Positions 1 through 13,700 of a stretch of DNA of 64,000 bases are shown in pieces. Source of the stretch: Sacculina carcini. Taxonomy: Eukaryota > Arthropoda > Thecostraca > Sacculinidae. The notes beneath the pieces were generated by a model. That model did no database searches, was not told where the DNA came from, and saw only the letters and a list, made by a program, of their open reading frames with translations. The position numbers and the translations under genes were made by a program. Numbering within the stretch: position 1 is the first letter of the stretch; the number at the start of each line of letters is the position of its first letter. The stretch spans positions 9,143,163 to 9,207,162 of the forward strand of contig OU696579.1 of NCBI GenBank assembly GCA_916048095.2, given 5' to 3'.

Positions 1-76
1 AGCTACACCGAAGTAACTGTTTCCACCATTTTTTATATAAATGGTGAAATTAGTTTATAAGTTTATTTTACAGTCC

Positions 77-147
77 GCCTCGTAGCTGAGTGGCTAAAAC
101 GCACGCTTTGTTCACGAGAAGTCCATGATTCGATTCTCTGGCGAGGT
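77..147 (+). repeat. tRNA-like sequence, possible SINE head or tRNA pseudogene
   Basis: A 71-base stretch whose ends pair as a 7-bp acceptor-like stem (GCCTCGT with GCGAGGT, including wobbles). It carries a good pol III A-box (TAGCTGAGTGGC) and a B-box-like GATTCGATTC. The T stem pairs only partly (about 3 of 5) and no clean anticodon stem can be drawn. It is therefore more likely a decayed tRNA or the head of a tRNA-derived SINE than a working tRNA. No second copy was noticed in the window. Confidence 0.4.
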
Positions 148-566
148 AAAACTGTTGGGTTCGTTTCTTTAAAGGTTAGCCCAATTGCCGCAGGGCGGGG
201 TTCGTGTGCGCGCAGTCGTGCAGTTTTCTGTGCTGGCCGTGACTGCGAGATAACCCTTGTGTGTGGCGGCCAGGACCTGTGGTGTTACAGCCGGGGCCGT
301 GACAGGCTTTGCCCTCGCAAAATTACGCGCTAACATAGCCTTCTCTATTTCTGTTTTCAAATGTGTAATTATATATATGATATAAATGGTGATAATATAT
401 TGCAAGGAGGAATGTGAAGCAATCCATATATATGTTCAGCTCTGTTGATAAAACGTTCTGTCGTCTTTATTCATTCAACTTTCTTCGCTGAATCGAATTG
501 GATATCTATTTCAGTTGGATTTGGAATTTTGAACACGCAAGCACGATCAAGCTGATAAAAGCTCGT

Positions 567-630
<64 letters not shown>

Positions 631-2260
631 AAACAATACAGAGCATAAAAGTAGGGATTTCTGGTATATGGTGTAAACATCCAGTAGAGCAAGCATAATT
701 CCTTCAATGAATGCGTTGACATGCGCTGGTGTCACTATACCTGTGTTACTGGTGTATACCTGCTTTCCTGAAGCCGTGTGTTCAATTATGACTCATGTAT
801 AGCGTTCAGTCACCTGAAATAACAACAAATGATTATTACAATAACAAAAAGTTATAATATTATGTATGACTTGGAAAAGCATACCTGCGTCAACTAATGC
901 TGTGTGGGCAACTTTTATTGTAATCCGATGGCTTTGTAGAACATTTTTGTGCTCATAAATGGAACCGACATTCAACTCATAAGACCTCCTTTAAGTCTCA
1001 CGCTTTTCAACGAACGTTGTGCATTTTTTAATCAAGATTTTTTGGAAACATTTGAGTTTGTCATTTAAGCCTATGTTCTGGACTGGACATAATTTATACT
1101 GATGGGTCGACATAATGGGCTGAACTGCGTTTGGTAGACTATGTATCTATATGAGCTGCTTACGGTTGAATAAATGATCAAACCTTGGCTACGCTCATGT
1201 AACTGGACAGTCAAAATGCATAAATTTGCAAGTTATCAATCATTGTTAAACATGTTTGAAATTGAAACGCACACGCTCAGCGTTACAAATGTCGTACATT
1301 TTCGACCAATGAGATGCTAATTTCTCTGACTCCAATTGGCTCTCCCGTTGATTCAATGATATTCCGAGGATAATAGAGTGTAATGTTTTTGCTTGCCACT
1401 TGACATTGAGGGTACTAAAATCCTGCACACATCTATAGACTGTCTATAGGCTATACGCATTTATAGGCATCTATTGACTATATGCATATATAGGCATCTA
1501 CAGGCTAGGATATGTTATATTTGAGTGAGATCATCTAATCTGGTAATTGATGCTGCCGGCTAGAATTACATGATTTAAATCATAAGTCTGAGTGAAGCTT
1601 AACTGTATTATCAGATGCACCACATCAATCATTTGGTATTTGAAAAATAATATTTGGCTCATATATGGTAGGATTATGCACTAGTCGATACATTAGTTTA
1701 TGTTTTCCGTAGTGGTTCCAATAACATTTCACCTTACATCATGTTTGTGTTCTGGGAATTTCATCGGGGAAATATATATACTATATTTATCAGCAGGACT
1801 CAACAGGACTCCTGCAAGCAGCAGTCTTCAGTGTGCTGTATCGTTATTTGATCGCTATCACAAAGTTTCACCAAATGAACTCACGATATTGGAGCTTCAG
1901 TATTTTTGTAATTCGTAATAAGAAGAACGGTGTTGTGATGCGTTACCAACCGTGTCGAATTATCACTGCGCGTGTAGCACAGAACCTAAGCAACTTGCTT
2001 GAAGCAAGAGATGGAGGCGGACAAGTTCCGCATTTAATCGCCTACTGCGATACGCAGCGGTGTCTACCGTAGGTGTCTTTGTATGTCTTTATATAATGTT
2101 TTCACAACGAGCTGATCAGCTCGAGGCTGATTCACCAAGTGTGTTTGTTGAGTTTAGAGGAAACCATTGACGTGACGATTCGATAAAGCTTCTCCAAGCT
2201 TTAACAAGCGCACTTGTTACGTATTCAATGACGCGTAGCTGTATGTATGCACACCTGTGC

Positions 2261-2292
<32 letters not shown>

Positions 2293-4718
2293 TGTGTCTG
2301 TGAGCGTGTGTGTGTATTTGCTGTACTTGCTTTCAAAGCTAGCCAGGGCACACATGAAACGTCACGCCGGTCTCACGGCTAATTGAATTCGGCCATGCAG
2401 CGCGACCTGCCGGCTTTATTGCGCTCGTAAAATAATTACCAGCCATATACGGCAATTGCGCTGCTCCAGTGCTCTGTCTGCACGTTGCAGCTTGCTCTGT
2501 CCGCTCTCTCCCGACGAGCAGCCGTCATGGTGTTGGCGCATCAGCCGCGACTTGTCCATGTTACCATGTACCAATTCAGCACATCACCCTGTGCATATAT
2601 GGCAGACGGATTGCGCATTGTTGTGTCCCAGTGTGCAAGTGACCTCATTGACTGTGCTTCATTATCTTAATGCGACGTTCCATTGCACAGTCCCTATAAG
2701 GTTGTATTAATTTGAAAATATGTGTTTGTGTATCACCGAATCATCACTAGTGAGCGATGAACTGGTATATCAATGCCCTGCTTCATAACTTGATATTATC
2801 TAGTCCATCTGCCAGGGTAATTATGCTTGATTGAGCTTGTTTCGCGCTCAGATTATCCCGAGCAGCAGCATATGTATAATTAAAATGAAACCTATATTTC
2901 TACCTCCCTGTAATTACTTCCCTGCATCATGATTTTGCCTATTATTGATCGTGTTCTCTTTCACTTCCTTCATATGGAGATAAGCTAATGTCTTCAATTC
3001 GCATCTGTTACAAAGCTCTGTTAACCTATCCTGCAGAACAAACACGGTATCACTTTCGTAGTTCAAAAACGCTGCATTAGTTTGCTCAAATTTTCATATC
3101 ATTTGTCTTGTGGCGTGTTTGCTGATGAGTCACCACCACACTCGTCTTTGCTGTCGATGACAGTGGCTGAAAACCCAGAGTATCAGGCAACAACATGGTG
3201 CTCAATCGTCGTGTATTAGTCAGCATGCTACTGATTGTCAAACTAAAACTGCATACCCCGTCCTTCTACATTAACATTGACTCACTATGAAGGTATGCTT
3301 AATGTGATAGCACTGAAAGCGCAATTTCATTGTAGTAATGGAAAATGAAAAATCAGGAACTACATCAGGTAGGGTCGTCACGTATGCGGAATTCCATCAG
3401 GACATGTGTCATGGAGTGATTGTATGTCTGTGTGCGAGTGTGTGAATGTGTGCCCGTGTGCTTGTACTTGCGCGTGTGTGCGACAACGGTTAATTTTGAC
3501 ATGGCGTGACCATCCTGCTGTCGTTGGTAATATTTGTCGATAAGCTCGCCTGGGAAGTGTCCACTCAAATGCACGTACATACACACACATATACACACAT
3601 CATATACACACGCGCGTACACACATATATATGCACACACACGTACACACTCACACACACACATACACATACACACGGTTACTGACACACACGCATAGTGA
3701 ATTTATTATCTTCTACGGTGTGGATATTGGCTGATCGGTTACTTGCAATTGCAATGAGAAACAATAGAATATGGAATACTTATTGCTTATTGCTTAATAT
3801 GGAAGACTTATTGCTTAATTCGTTTATTGCTCAATTCATACGTTTTGTATGAATTTAGGATCTACATTATATAAATTATAGGCGTTTATGCATTTTATAT
3901 ATCATCTAGGCTTTTGTGATTTCAATGTTTTCGCGAACTTGAGCCAGGATGTAATGCCAAGCTACACACAAACTGTGTTTGTGGTGCAGTGGTAACGTAT
4001 CGACCTGTACTACTACCGTAGGGGGTTTGACTCCTACAGATTTCGAATTTAAGCTGATACGGGTCAAACAATTGGTGCAGCACACTTATCGTGACTGTTG
4101 TTCTGCATAGCACGAGCTTGCTGGTCATCAGACAAGTCAGAGACTCGTGCAGCTCGGCAATGTGCTCTTATACACCATGTTCCATGCCACTGCCTAGCTG
4201 GTCGGCACGTCACAGTATCAATAACCAATCATTGTAATAAATATGTTTTGCCATTTATTTGATATTAACACATAAATCCGTAGAGTCAGCACGATTTTAG
4301 ACTTTATTCCACTCACTTACCGCTGATAAACCCAATAGAATCTAATCAGTTATCGAATGGAGCATTTTGGAGGAAAATGAAGCATATTGTACACTTTAAC
4401 AACGCTTATCGCTTCGTTTTTCCACTGATACGTTGAAACTTATTTAAACCAATCTACAGCCGTATTATGCTTGACGATTTTAATTCTTTCCTCAATTGCT
4501 AGTAATACAAACAAACAAACTTTTACCTGGCTGATAATTTGAGTTGATGCCTTCACAACAATGTTTCAGCTAATCTCACCGTGTTTACACGTGAAACTGT
4601 ACAATCCGCTATTTTGTCTATTTGATAAGCCAGCCGAACGATTCCCGATTAAATGATGTTATATAAGATAAACCATTATTAATTCACAAACACACAAGCA
4701 CACACCAGCACATACGCA
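148..4718. other. Non-coding stretch with microsatellites
   Basis: I see no coding exon that can be supported. The stretch holds a pure (CA)n tract at about 568-627, a (GT)n tract near 2262-2300, and impure CA/TA-rich tracts near 3580-3680. The GC-richer parts (about 2380-2650) show no recognisable domain on either strand. Open frames here rich in Cys-Val or Thr-His are dinucleotide-repeat artefacts. Confidence 0.6.
568..627. repeat. (CA)n microsatellite
   Basis: About 60 bases of uninterrupted CA dinucleotide. It gives spurious poly(Thr-His) and poly(Cys-Val) frames. Confidence 0.97.
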
Positions 4719-4897
<179 letters not shown>

Positions 4898-4981
4898 AAA
4901 TTGATGTTCACTCACGCACCCGGTATAGTTATAAATATTATGTAAATGAATCACTTCATCGGGCACAATCAATATATTTTT

Positions 4982-5019
4982 AGTACAAACGTTTTCGCCT
5001 AACGGCTTCTTCAGGTACT
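4982..5019 (-). ncRNA. Hammerhead-ribozyme-like motif of a Penelope-like element
   Basis: Read on the minus strand, all parts of a minimal type I hammerhead are present in order. Stem I is AGTAC (5019-5015) paired with GTACT (4986-4982), a perfect 5 bp. The core is CTGAAGA, matching CUGANGA. After one extra A comes stem II, GCC-GTTA-GGC. Then comes GAA, and a loopless 3-bp stem III, AAC/GTT. The predicted cleavage follows the T at 4987. Minimal hammerheads with tiny stem III, thought to act as dimers, are known in Penelope-like elements. The motif lies about 135 bases past the stop codon of the GIY-YIG frame on the same strand, where the element's terminal repeat is expected. The unpaired A before stem II may reduce activity. 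Confidence 0.7.
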
Positions 5020-5152
5020 GAAATTAATTCAAATTAACGGCCAAATTGCACAATTATATATCAGACAATAAAAAACACATGCATCATAACAATTGAGTGA
5101 CTCTAGTAATTAAGTGCTGAAAAAGGAGAATAAATTGTCAATTGTGTTATCT

Positions 5153-5746
5153 TTAAAATTGACATTTTAAATATATTCCCTTGCAGCCGTTGATGAGCGA
5201 TCCATCATCATGCTGCCGTATGTAGGCTGCTTCAGCGTACTTTCTTGTCGACTCATCTCTGATGCCACTGTGGATGATACACCAGCTTATTGATAATGGA
5301 GAGTTGGTGTGATGCTCATTGTTGTGTTCGAACATCACACCGTTCAGTTTTGGGCTAATATGCTCCTGCACTCGTATTTTCACAGGTCGACAGGTTTCAC
5401 CTATGTAGAATCTTCCACAGATCGTACAAGTTATCTTATAAATCACATTCTTCTGCCAACATTGTGACTTTTTCGTCGCACAGGAGCATGTAAAGCAACC
5501 GGACTCGCATGTCAGGCGCTCTTTGGGAGGTGCAAATATTCTTTTTAGTGGGCGACCCGGGTCAAAGAAAATCCGCACTTTGTCTGCGAGACCCGTTCTT
5601 CTGAGCAGTGATTGACACTGTCGCTTGTTTGCTTCTCCCAAGTATGGCAACTTTACATAATATTTGCGTTCGTCTTCTTTTTCTTCTCCATGTCCAGAAT
5701 TGCCCGCATTCCTTAGTGCCCTATATTTTGTTTTTTCGACATACTT
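5153..5746 (-). pseudogene. Penelope-like retroelement fragment, C-terminal GIY-YIG endonuclease
   Basis: An open frame of about 197 codons without a proper start. It matches the end of a Penelope-like polyprotein: the KYYVKLPYLGE linker, a cysteine-rich finger (CESGCFTCSC...C), then GIY-YIG motifs (VIYKITC, FYIGET, a following arginine in RVQEH) and a downstream EHNNEHH segment. In intact elements this nuclease nicks target DNA for priming of reverse transcription. Here the reverse-transcriptase part is missing. An in-frame stop lies just upstream, followed by a short duplicated AT-rich segment and a pure TA tract, so this is a 5'-truncated copy. The nuclease frame itself is unbroken, which suggests a fairly young insertion. 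Confidence 0.88.
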
Positions 5747-5801
5747 TTAAACATGAACATTAAACAGAATTTTTCGACATCATTTTTTGTGCCCTATATT
5801 T

Positions 5802-5808
<7 letters not shown>

Positions 5809-5871
<63 letters not shown>
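5809..5871. repeat. (TA)n microsatellite
   Basis: A pure TA tract at the 5' edge of the truncated Penelope-like copy. It pairs with the TA tract on the other side of the element. Confidence 0.97.
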
Positions 5872-5876
<5 letters not shown>

Positions 5877-5970
5877 GCCAAGTTATAACAGTGGCCAGGT
5901 TATAACAGTGGCCAGGTTATGACAGTGGCCAGGTTATGTACGAGGTCTCGTGGCCAGGTTATGTACGAGT
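5872..5970. repeat. 17-bp tandem repeat
   Basis: Four to five copies of a unit like AACAGTGGCCAGGTTAT, the last ones altered by insertion of a GTACGAGG segment. It abuts the preceding TA tract. Confidence 0.85.
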
Positions 5971-6680
5971 ATATTCACTGCTTTAGTGACATTACAATCC
6001 GCATGAGCCATAGTTGGCTGGTAGTTTTTGCTGTAATTCTCCCGAGCATTGCTGGTCATGATTCAATTTTTGTCAAAACAATACTTATTATGCAAGTAAT
6101 ATTTTAACAATACTTAGAATACGGCAGTGTAGTAATAACGTTGACCATTGTGATGAAATACAAGTATTCGCATACAGATCAATTTACAAGTCATACAATT
6201 TACAAGTCATACAGATACAAGTATTTGCATACAGATCGCATATAATCACAAATGTGTTGTTTATTTGTTCTGACATGATGAGTTGTGCTCAAATATGCTT
6301 CACATTAATTGATTCACACGAAATGTCGCCACGCTGCTGTGGTATGGCGGGATTCAGCCTGATGAAAGCTTGTTGTTAGCACTGAAATGCGTGCTGAATA
6401 TTCAGTGTATTGAGCAAAATCGCTCCAGTCTTAACCATATATTCATATGTTCATATATGTTCATTCATATTATGTTATGTTCATATATTCGTCACACCAG
6501 CAGCGTTCACATAATTTTATTGTTGATCAACTTAATCGTATCATTGCCACGATATCTTATAAATAGTTGATAATTGATAGCTGCCAGTTTTCATTGCTAT
6601 CTCACCGAATTACACGACCGCTTGATAGGCACGACATAGCAGCTTGTTCAGCACAGCGTGAACTGGGTAACCACGCATAC

Positions 6681-6682
<2 letters not shown>

Positions 6683-6752
<70 letters not shown>

Positions 6753-6930
6753 CTCTCTCAGGCTCACATATACACACAGACAAATACGACCATGTACGCA
6801 CACACACGTACATACACGCATGTTCTCTCACGCACACACACATACACACACACACATACATACAGACACGCATACACACACACACACACAGACACACACA
6901 CATACAGACACACACACACACGGGCTCGAG
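6683..6930. repeat. (CA)n and degenerate CA-rich tracts
   Basis: Pure CA runs from 6683 to 6750, then CA/TA/GA-mixed repeats continue to about 6922. The 178-aa minus frame over this tract is a repeat artefact. Confidence 0.95.
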
Positions 6931-7054
6931 CAGTGTTGTGGCAGTGATGGTGTAAGTGAAAGACCCGTCATTTGCAGGGCAGGGTAATTGGCTGATTGGG
7001 GTGTCTGTCGCGCCTTCCTGGACGATACACATCAGCTCACAAACGTGCACACAC

Positions 7055-7067
7055 AGACACGCACACG

Positions 7068-7114
<47 letters not shown>

Positions 7115-7142
7115 GCACACACACACACAAGCACACACACGT
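7055..7142. repeat. (CA)n microsatellite
   Basis: A CA tract with a few G interruptions. No gene content. Confidence 0.95.
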
Positions 7143-7807
7143 ACAAGACTTGAAGATGAAATACGAAAATTATGTAAATGAATAAAGTGAAAATCAGGGA
7201 CTGTGCGGAGCTGCTTTGTCAACATGTGAATAGTGAAAATAGAATGAACGACAAAACAGTCAAAGATGAAGCTGACGTCTCGTCGAAGATACACCGATGA
7301 CGAAGATACAATGTATATGTATATGTGAAGAGTTGAACAAAACTTTTCAGTCTACCTCTACCAATTAAATTATACAAATTCTGAATGTGAGTCTATAATT
7401 GAATGGAAAATATGGCTCTATCAATCTCTATGAAAATTTATTACATTCTTCCTTCTGATGCCGAAAAGAACTATTGCATACCGATCGAAATTAATTACGT
7501 GCTCCTGATAATATATTATGCTACATTTGGAGTGAATATGCGGAAAGGCCAACTAGATTGCTGTTTATTATAATGAGCAACTCACTCAAACAGGATTCTA
7601 CCGACAATGTGGAAAAAATACATAACGCACATATTAAAAATAGTAGAGAAATCCCAGAAATTACAGGCCAAATTCTACGACTTGTGTATCATGTAAACTG
7701 AGTTGTCTACAGTTCGCAGTATCGCAGGTTTTGACTAAAAGTCAATGGGAGTGGTAATGTTTGAGCACAACTACCAGTTCACTATTTTTCCTGCTATCAG
7801 GCAGTTA

Positions 7808-8108
7808 CAGTGGCGGCGCCAAGGGGGGCTTGGGGGGCTTGGGCCTCCCCAAAAATATGCCAAGCCCCCCCTCCCCCCCAAGCCCCACAAAAATCATAGC
7901 CATGGACATTAAAATATCTTACCACTGTAAATGAAGACCTGTAATTATGGTTCAAGTTCGAGGACTGAATCAGTGTGCCACAGTCCCTTATTATAATATG
8001 TAGTCAGCGTTCGATTGTAGCTCTGCATGCTTCGCCCAGTCCCAGGAACATTTTTCTCAACACCCCCCCTCAACCCCCGCCCCCCGAAAAAATCCTGGCT
8101 CCGCCACT
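7808..8108. mobile_element. hAT-type MITE with perfect 8-bp target duplication
   Basis: The element starts CAGTGGCGGCGCCAAGG and ends CCTGGCTCCGCCACT(G), giving terminal inverted repeats of about 16 bp. The 8-base direct repeat GGCAGTTA flanks it exactly (7800-7807 and 8109-8116). CAG-type ends and 8-bp duplications are typical of hAT transposons. It is about 300 bp long, has G/C homopolymer-rich sub-terminal regions, and has no transposase frame. It must have been mobilised by an enzyme encoded elsewhere. Confidence 0.88.
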
Positions 8109-9075
8109 GGCAGTTAGCAAAACAAGCTGTTGGTTCGGCACTCTAACAACATGTCATTGCATGCATGTGTTATTGCGCGAAAAGTGGATGCGTGAGCGTG
8201 AGACATTCAGCGATATTGCCTCCGCAGGCCATGCAATCTGGCAACTCTGAGTCGCAGCTGATGATGCCAATTGTGCCGGATAATTGCCTGCACAACTCCA
8301 CCTCAATTTCCGGCCATATGCACAAAGCGGATTAAGCTGATACCCAGGCCACCGTCGACACACACCCACCCACACACACACATACACACATACACACACA
8401 CACACACACACATGTACACACACACACATGTACACACACACACACACATACACACACATACGCACACATACACACACACAAACACACATGTACACACACA
8501 ATTTTCCGCTGGTATATTGTTACACATAGGAACGCCCGTACAATGGCTTATTTACAGGCGAGAGCAGATTGATGTAAACACATTCGTGCGTGAGTTAATC
8601 ATCGCATAAGTGCAGTGTACTTGGTTATATTGACATGAACGTCATAAAACATATACGCTGTGCTTGTCTACCCTTGTTTTTGGTACATGTGTGTGTGTGT
8701 GTTTTCCTGCAAATGCGAGAATGGGTGCGTCATATGCCGGTGTTTGTTCTGTTAAGAGGATTCAAGTGTTCGCCCGTCATGACTATGCCATATGAATATG
8801 TCATTGAGCTTACAATGATCTTCATTGTATTTGTTTTCAGGGTGTGCATGAGCACGTACATGACTTGGGATAGAGCATTGCCAGTTGTTTATAAGAAACA
8901 TATTTGTGGAGACATATCCTGCTCTGGTTTAATCGATTACGGATGACATTTTCCAAAATTAGATTGTATTGAACAATAGCCATTTATATATTGTCTCATA
9001 GGATATGAATAATTTAAAAACCAATTGTTCTTGAATAGCTGAGAGCTCAAGCCCATATTTCGATGTAATGCTCAC

Positions 9076-9115
9076 AGGTTATATTGGCAATAAGTCCTGT
9101 CGGTATCAAAGCCTA
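9076..9115 (-). ncRNA. Decayed hammerhead-like relic
   Basis: On the minus strand, ATTAATACCTGACGTAGGC resembles the start of the better motif at 4982-5019 (ATTAAT, then ACCTGA). The core has lost key bases: CTGACGA has become CTGACGT and GAAA has become GACA. It is probably an old Penelope-type terminal-repeat remnant. No protein remnant was seen nearby. Confidence 0.25.
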
Positions 9116-10327
9116 CGTCAGGTATTAATTTCACAAATGGGGCTGACCGGGAATATTAGAAACACATTATATACATTATAATAGTACAATTGTGCGTCAG
9201 CCACGTACACAATTAGAGAAACATTAAGATGCCAGTAAAAGTATGGACGAGCGAAGTTGTGGTGCAAAAAGTTCATGCCACATTAAGCCAAGCTGCAATA
9301 TGCTCTCTACAAAATGGTGCAATTTACATTGGACAATTGGAAATTGGCGGATTTTTGAGGAGTGACAATTAATAAATTTTGAGTGCATTTAATTGATAGC
9401 GTTTTGATGACAAATATGTTTATTGTACAGTGGAAACGAGAAAAATAGGGTAGGTCAGATGTCTGGAGTGTTCCTATTCTTACTTCTTTTTCATATAAAC
9501 GTCTATCATATATCAATGCTCATCTCATTTTCATTGTGGCATTGCGGACGTGTTATATGCGCAGGCGCAGTAATCCACCGAGCGACCGGTCTAAAAGCCA
9601 GTGCATGTGAGTGAGTGAGTGTGTGTCATTAGCACTTGATGATCGCTTGATAAATCGCACTCTTCACCATCAAGCGTAGAATCAAAGAGCCGGCTGGTGC
9701 CGCAGGTCTTGCCGCAAAAAACCGTCTCCTAGCGCCAATCTACCCAGCGTTGCGGGCTGACAGACTGTAATTTCAGCGGAAATACGGCCAATTGACAGAC
9801 GAACAATGAAAACTGCTCGCCGCACCGCTCATCAAATGATACTTCTAGACTATCTGCATGAACACCGGCAAAAAAATCCACGCGATATATAATTTGATAT
9901 GGTTCAGTGTATAACCTTTTACCAAGCGAATTTGCTGGTATTCGGAGGAAGGATTGATTTGTCAATGATTGAACAGGATAATATAGTTAGCATTTTTTGT
10001 CATGTTATCATGTTTGAGTCATTTTCGTCATAAATGAGATTGCAAAGGCTGAGTTATGCTGGCGGCAACATTATAGGAAGTGGTTGCAATTACCCGCGCT
10101 GGCATATGTTGAACCGTCACATAGCACTTGCATTGACGACACATCAAGGTATTTTCCTTGATCAGTGGTTTTGTTGATTGTCGCAAGCAAATAGAAGAAT
10201 ATAGCGGTGTGGAAGGTCGATACTCACACTCTGAGGGAGTCGTTGAATATTGATACTCACACGCTGATGGAGTCGTTGAAACGATCCTTGATTTCCGGCG
10301 CGTCCATTTTCCTCTGGTCTTTTTGTG

Positions 10328-10430
10328 GTCAGTGTGTGTATGTGTGTGTGTATGTGTGTGTATGTGTGTGTATGTGTGTGTATGTGTGTCTGTATGTGTG
10401 TGTGTATGTGTGTAAATGTGCATGTGTGTG
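10328..10430. repeat. GTGTGTAT-type microsatellite
   Basis: An imperfect GT/AT tandem repeat with octamer-like spacing of TATGTGTG. It gives long artefactual frames on both strands. Confidence 0.93.
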
Positions 10431-10563
10431 AGCGCTTGTGTGCGTGTGAGTGGGCGAAAGAGTGAAGCAGAACGTAATGCAAATGTCTCGAGTTGACTGC
10501 AACTGTTTGTCTTTCAACACAACAATGCATCGTTCTAAACGCTCACCACCTGCACTCATTCAA

Positions 10564-10730
10564 GTCAGTGCATCGACAAGATATATGTGTGTGTGTGTGT
10601 GTGTATGTGTGTGTGTGTGTATGTGTGTGTGTATGTGTGTGTGTATGTGTGTGTGTGTGTATGTGTGTGTGTGTGTGTATGTGTGTGTGTATGTGTGTGT
10701 GTGTATGTGTGTGTGTGTATGTGTGTGTTT
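10564..10730. repeat. GT-rich microsatellite
   Basis: GT dinucleotides interrupted by TATG at irregular spacing over about 165 bases. Confidence 0.95.
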
Positions 10731-13700
10731 TAAGCTGACAAATTGCTCTCATCTGTGATAGCACTCTCATTCTTGACACACATACACACATACATCCTCA
10801 CAAAAACATACACAGACATCCTCATATACATGTACACATATAACACAATACCATATATTTGTATTAGTAATCATGATGTATTAAACCTGAATGAAATACT
10901 ACTGCGTGCATCACTGGTACGAATTAATGCAAAGATCACCACCAACTATTCTTCAAGCACTCAAACGACTATATAAAATATATAGTTTGAATAGTATATA
11001 CGAGTACGAGTATTTATTGGATAGTATATACGGGTATACTTGTATTTACTAGACAAATGACTTGTTGAGAATGTTCTCAGCGAATACGTACATGAATATA
11101 TGGAGTCAAATAAATTCACTGAACTAAATAAATGGGCACATTTGGATCAAATTGAACGACTCAACACTTGCAGTCATGTACAGTCAAACTGGAATATACA
11201 CTAGGTGAAAGGCGTCCCTGGTTCTTATTGACACAACAAACAGACTGTAAGCCCAGATTACTCACACACCAGGCGCTACCTGCCAATCTATCTGCCACTG
11301 TAGCTTGTGATGGTGAAGAAGAGGAAATGGGTAGAGAATGGAGGACTGAGAACATGGTGAAAATGGAGGACTGAGAACAAGGTGAAATGAAGTCAATCAA
11401 CATAATGTCAATTTGATTAATGTTTTTTATATTTGTATTGATCATCCGATTCAGCTCCACAGCATCTTTACATGTTGAACTAATTTTGCTTGGATAATCC
11501 GCCGATATTGGTCATTCGTTGATGTACCCATAATCAACTTACCTAATTGCTGCCCTTCATAATATCATATGGAGGATTATGTGCAAGCTTGTACATTTGA
11601 ACAAACACATTAATTGCTCACTTGTTCATATGTATCAACTATCCAGAGATGGTCCTGTTAAGAGCGAATGAACGTTCTTTTGTGTTTTGTGCGCGTGATT
11701 CGATGTGTAAGAGTTTGTGTGCAGAAATGATTGTTTGTGTTTGTGTGCATGTTTGTTGGTGCTGCAGTGTTTCTGCTGTTTGTCGATCGGTTTGTCAGTA
11801 AACAAGCACCGGTCACCATTAGTTATCGGAGACGATCGCTTTTAACACCGCAATGCCGGTTGTAGATAATCAAATTTATCCTGTTATAGTTATTCAGGCT
11901 TAATTGTCCTTGTTATGTCAAGAATATCAAGAAGTTTCAGGGGATTATAGTATGCGATTATGGTATGGATGCATGTTGGCTGATTTCCCAGTAGCACTAG
12001 GCCACTTGGTGCCTGACTGCGCCATTGGCTTTGTTATCTCTGGCGCCGAAGCATTAGCATCAATTACCTTCCAGCGGCGTCTCCACTGGAGAATAGCTTG
12101 TAGAGGCGGTCGCCACCACTCGTGCCTCCACTGTCGTTTGCGCCAATTTATTGCACTGCCTAATTGAATTTCACTGTTTTAAAAGTCGGACTGCATTTAT
12201 CGCGCAATCAGAGGTGCCTGTGAGTAATGTGCACGTAGAGGCGCGTGCGCTGATGTGACACCGCACGTGTCTGTGTGATACAAGAGGATAAGAGTGACTA
12301 GGAAGTGAACATCTCTAGCTTACCAATAGCAAAAATGATAAACGTATATCAAAACGAGTTTGTATACGAAACTATTGTTTCTGAAGTTTGGGGATATACG
12401 TTTGGGGATAAGTTTGGGGATGTGCCGTTGTCTATGTGTTATACATATGTGTGGTGTGTGTGAGTGTGTTATGTGTTATATAGTGTTCCCCGATATGTTA
12501 GCACGTGCATATATAGGTTTGATTTCAGCGTCAAAACGCGTATAGCTTCACAATTCACATGCTCGTATGTATCTGAACAAGCAGAGGGGCTAGTGGATAT
12601 CACGGTGTCTCGTGCACCGATGACAAGCATAGGGAAAGGGTGGTGCAAAAAAGTGTAGAGCCAATGTGATATAGAGGAGCATCTATGCTTGCCAAATTGA
12701 CAATTCTTGTCTGATTGCCAGCAGACACTAGACACTAGTCAAACGCGGCAAGGGTGCGTAAAAACAACTACAATAGAAGGCCATTTGCTGCTGGCTGCGT
12801 GATACTCCAGCATAAGCGAGAACTGATAAAAACAAGAAAAAGGCTTGATAATCACTTAATTGGAACGCCAATGTTTGGTAATGAAGTCGGGTTATGACCT
12901 CTGTGCGGGTCTCTGCTAGCATGGATCTAATGATAGCTCTAGTTCTGGCTCAGTGTGGCTCTACACCAGATAAAGTTGAACCGTTGCTACATATGTATAT
13001 TTTGGCGTAATAATCGCACATATAAATTGAAAAAAATGTTGTGTCGAGACACTGATTCTGAAAAAAGTTCTTGCTCACACTTTCAATTACAATAAAAATA
13101 ATTGTTTTACGCTGTTTCTGTGTTAAAACGTAACAAAATAAAAGTGAGTTCAGCTTGCTAATATTGCATGACATTATCAAAACCATTATGAAAGTTTATG
13201 CCTGAGCTGTCGTGTGGACAATGGAGTACAGTTAAATGTTAATTTAACCGAACTTAATATGTCCCAAATTTTCCAGAATAGTATGTCGAAACAATAACAA
13301 GTGTCGGTTAATGTATGTCATTTTAATGTCAAGTCGGCGTCAAATGTAGCAAATCAATCTTATGTTGCAACGGTACCAATCCGCAAATACATTGGCAATT
13401 TGAGCACATGAACACCAAACAGCCTAGCTTTAAGTGGGGACTTTATAATTGCTTATGCTAATACAATTATGGTATGAATCGGTGTATTAAAATTCTTCTA
13501 CAAAAACAGGATTACATATTTGATATGCAAATTGGTAATTCAATAGGAAGCAATGATTGTAAGAAATGAGTGCAAATAAATATTGATTTATGTACTTTTA
13601 CGAATAGTTTTGAATACTGTGTAATAATTCGCTCAATGAGATTTATTATATCCAGTCAATATAACTCACTTACTCAAACATCTTTTAACTTACCTAAGCT

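Noticed and set aside
6610-7146. 178-codon Cys/Val-rich minus frame
   Set aside because: It is translated (CA)n/(GT)n microsatellite. The same applies to the other Cys-Val and Thr-His frames (for example 32813-33211, 42158-42786, 8154-8609).
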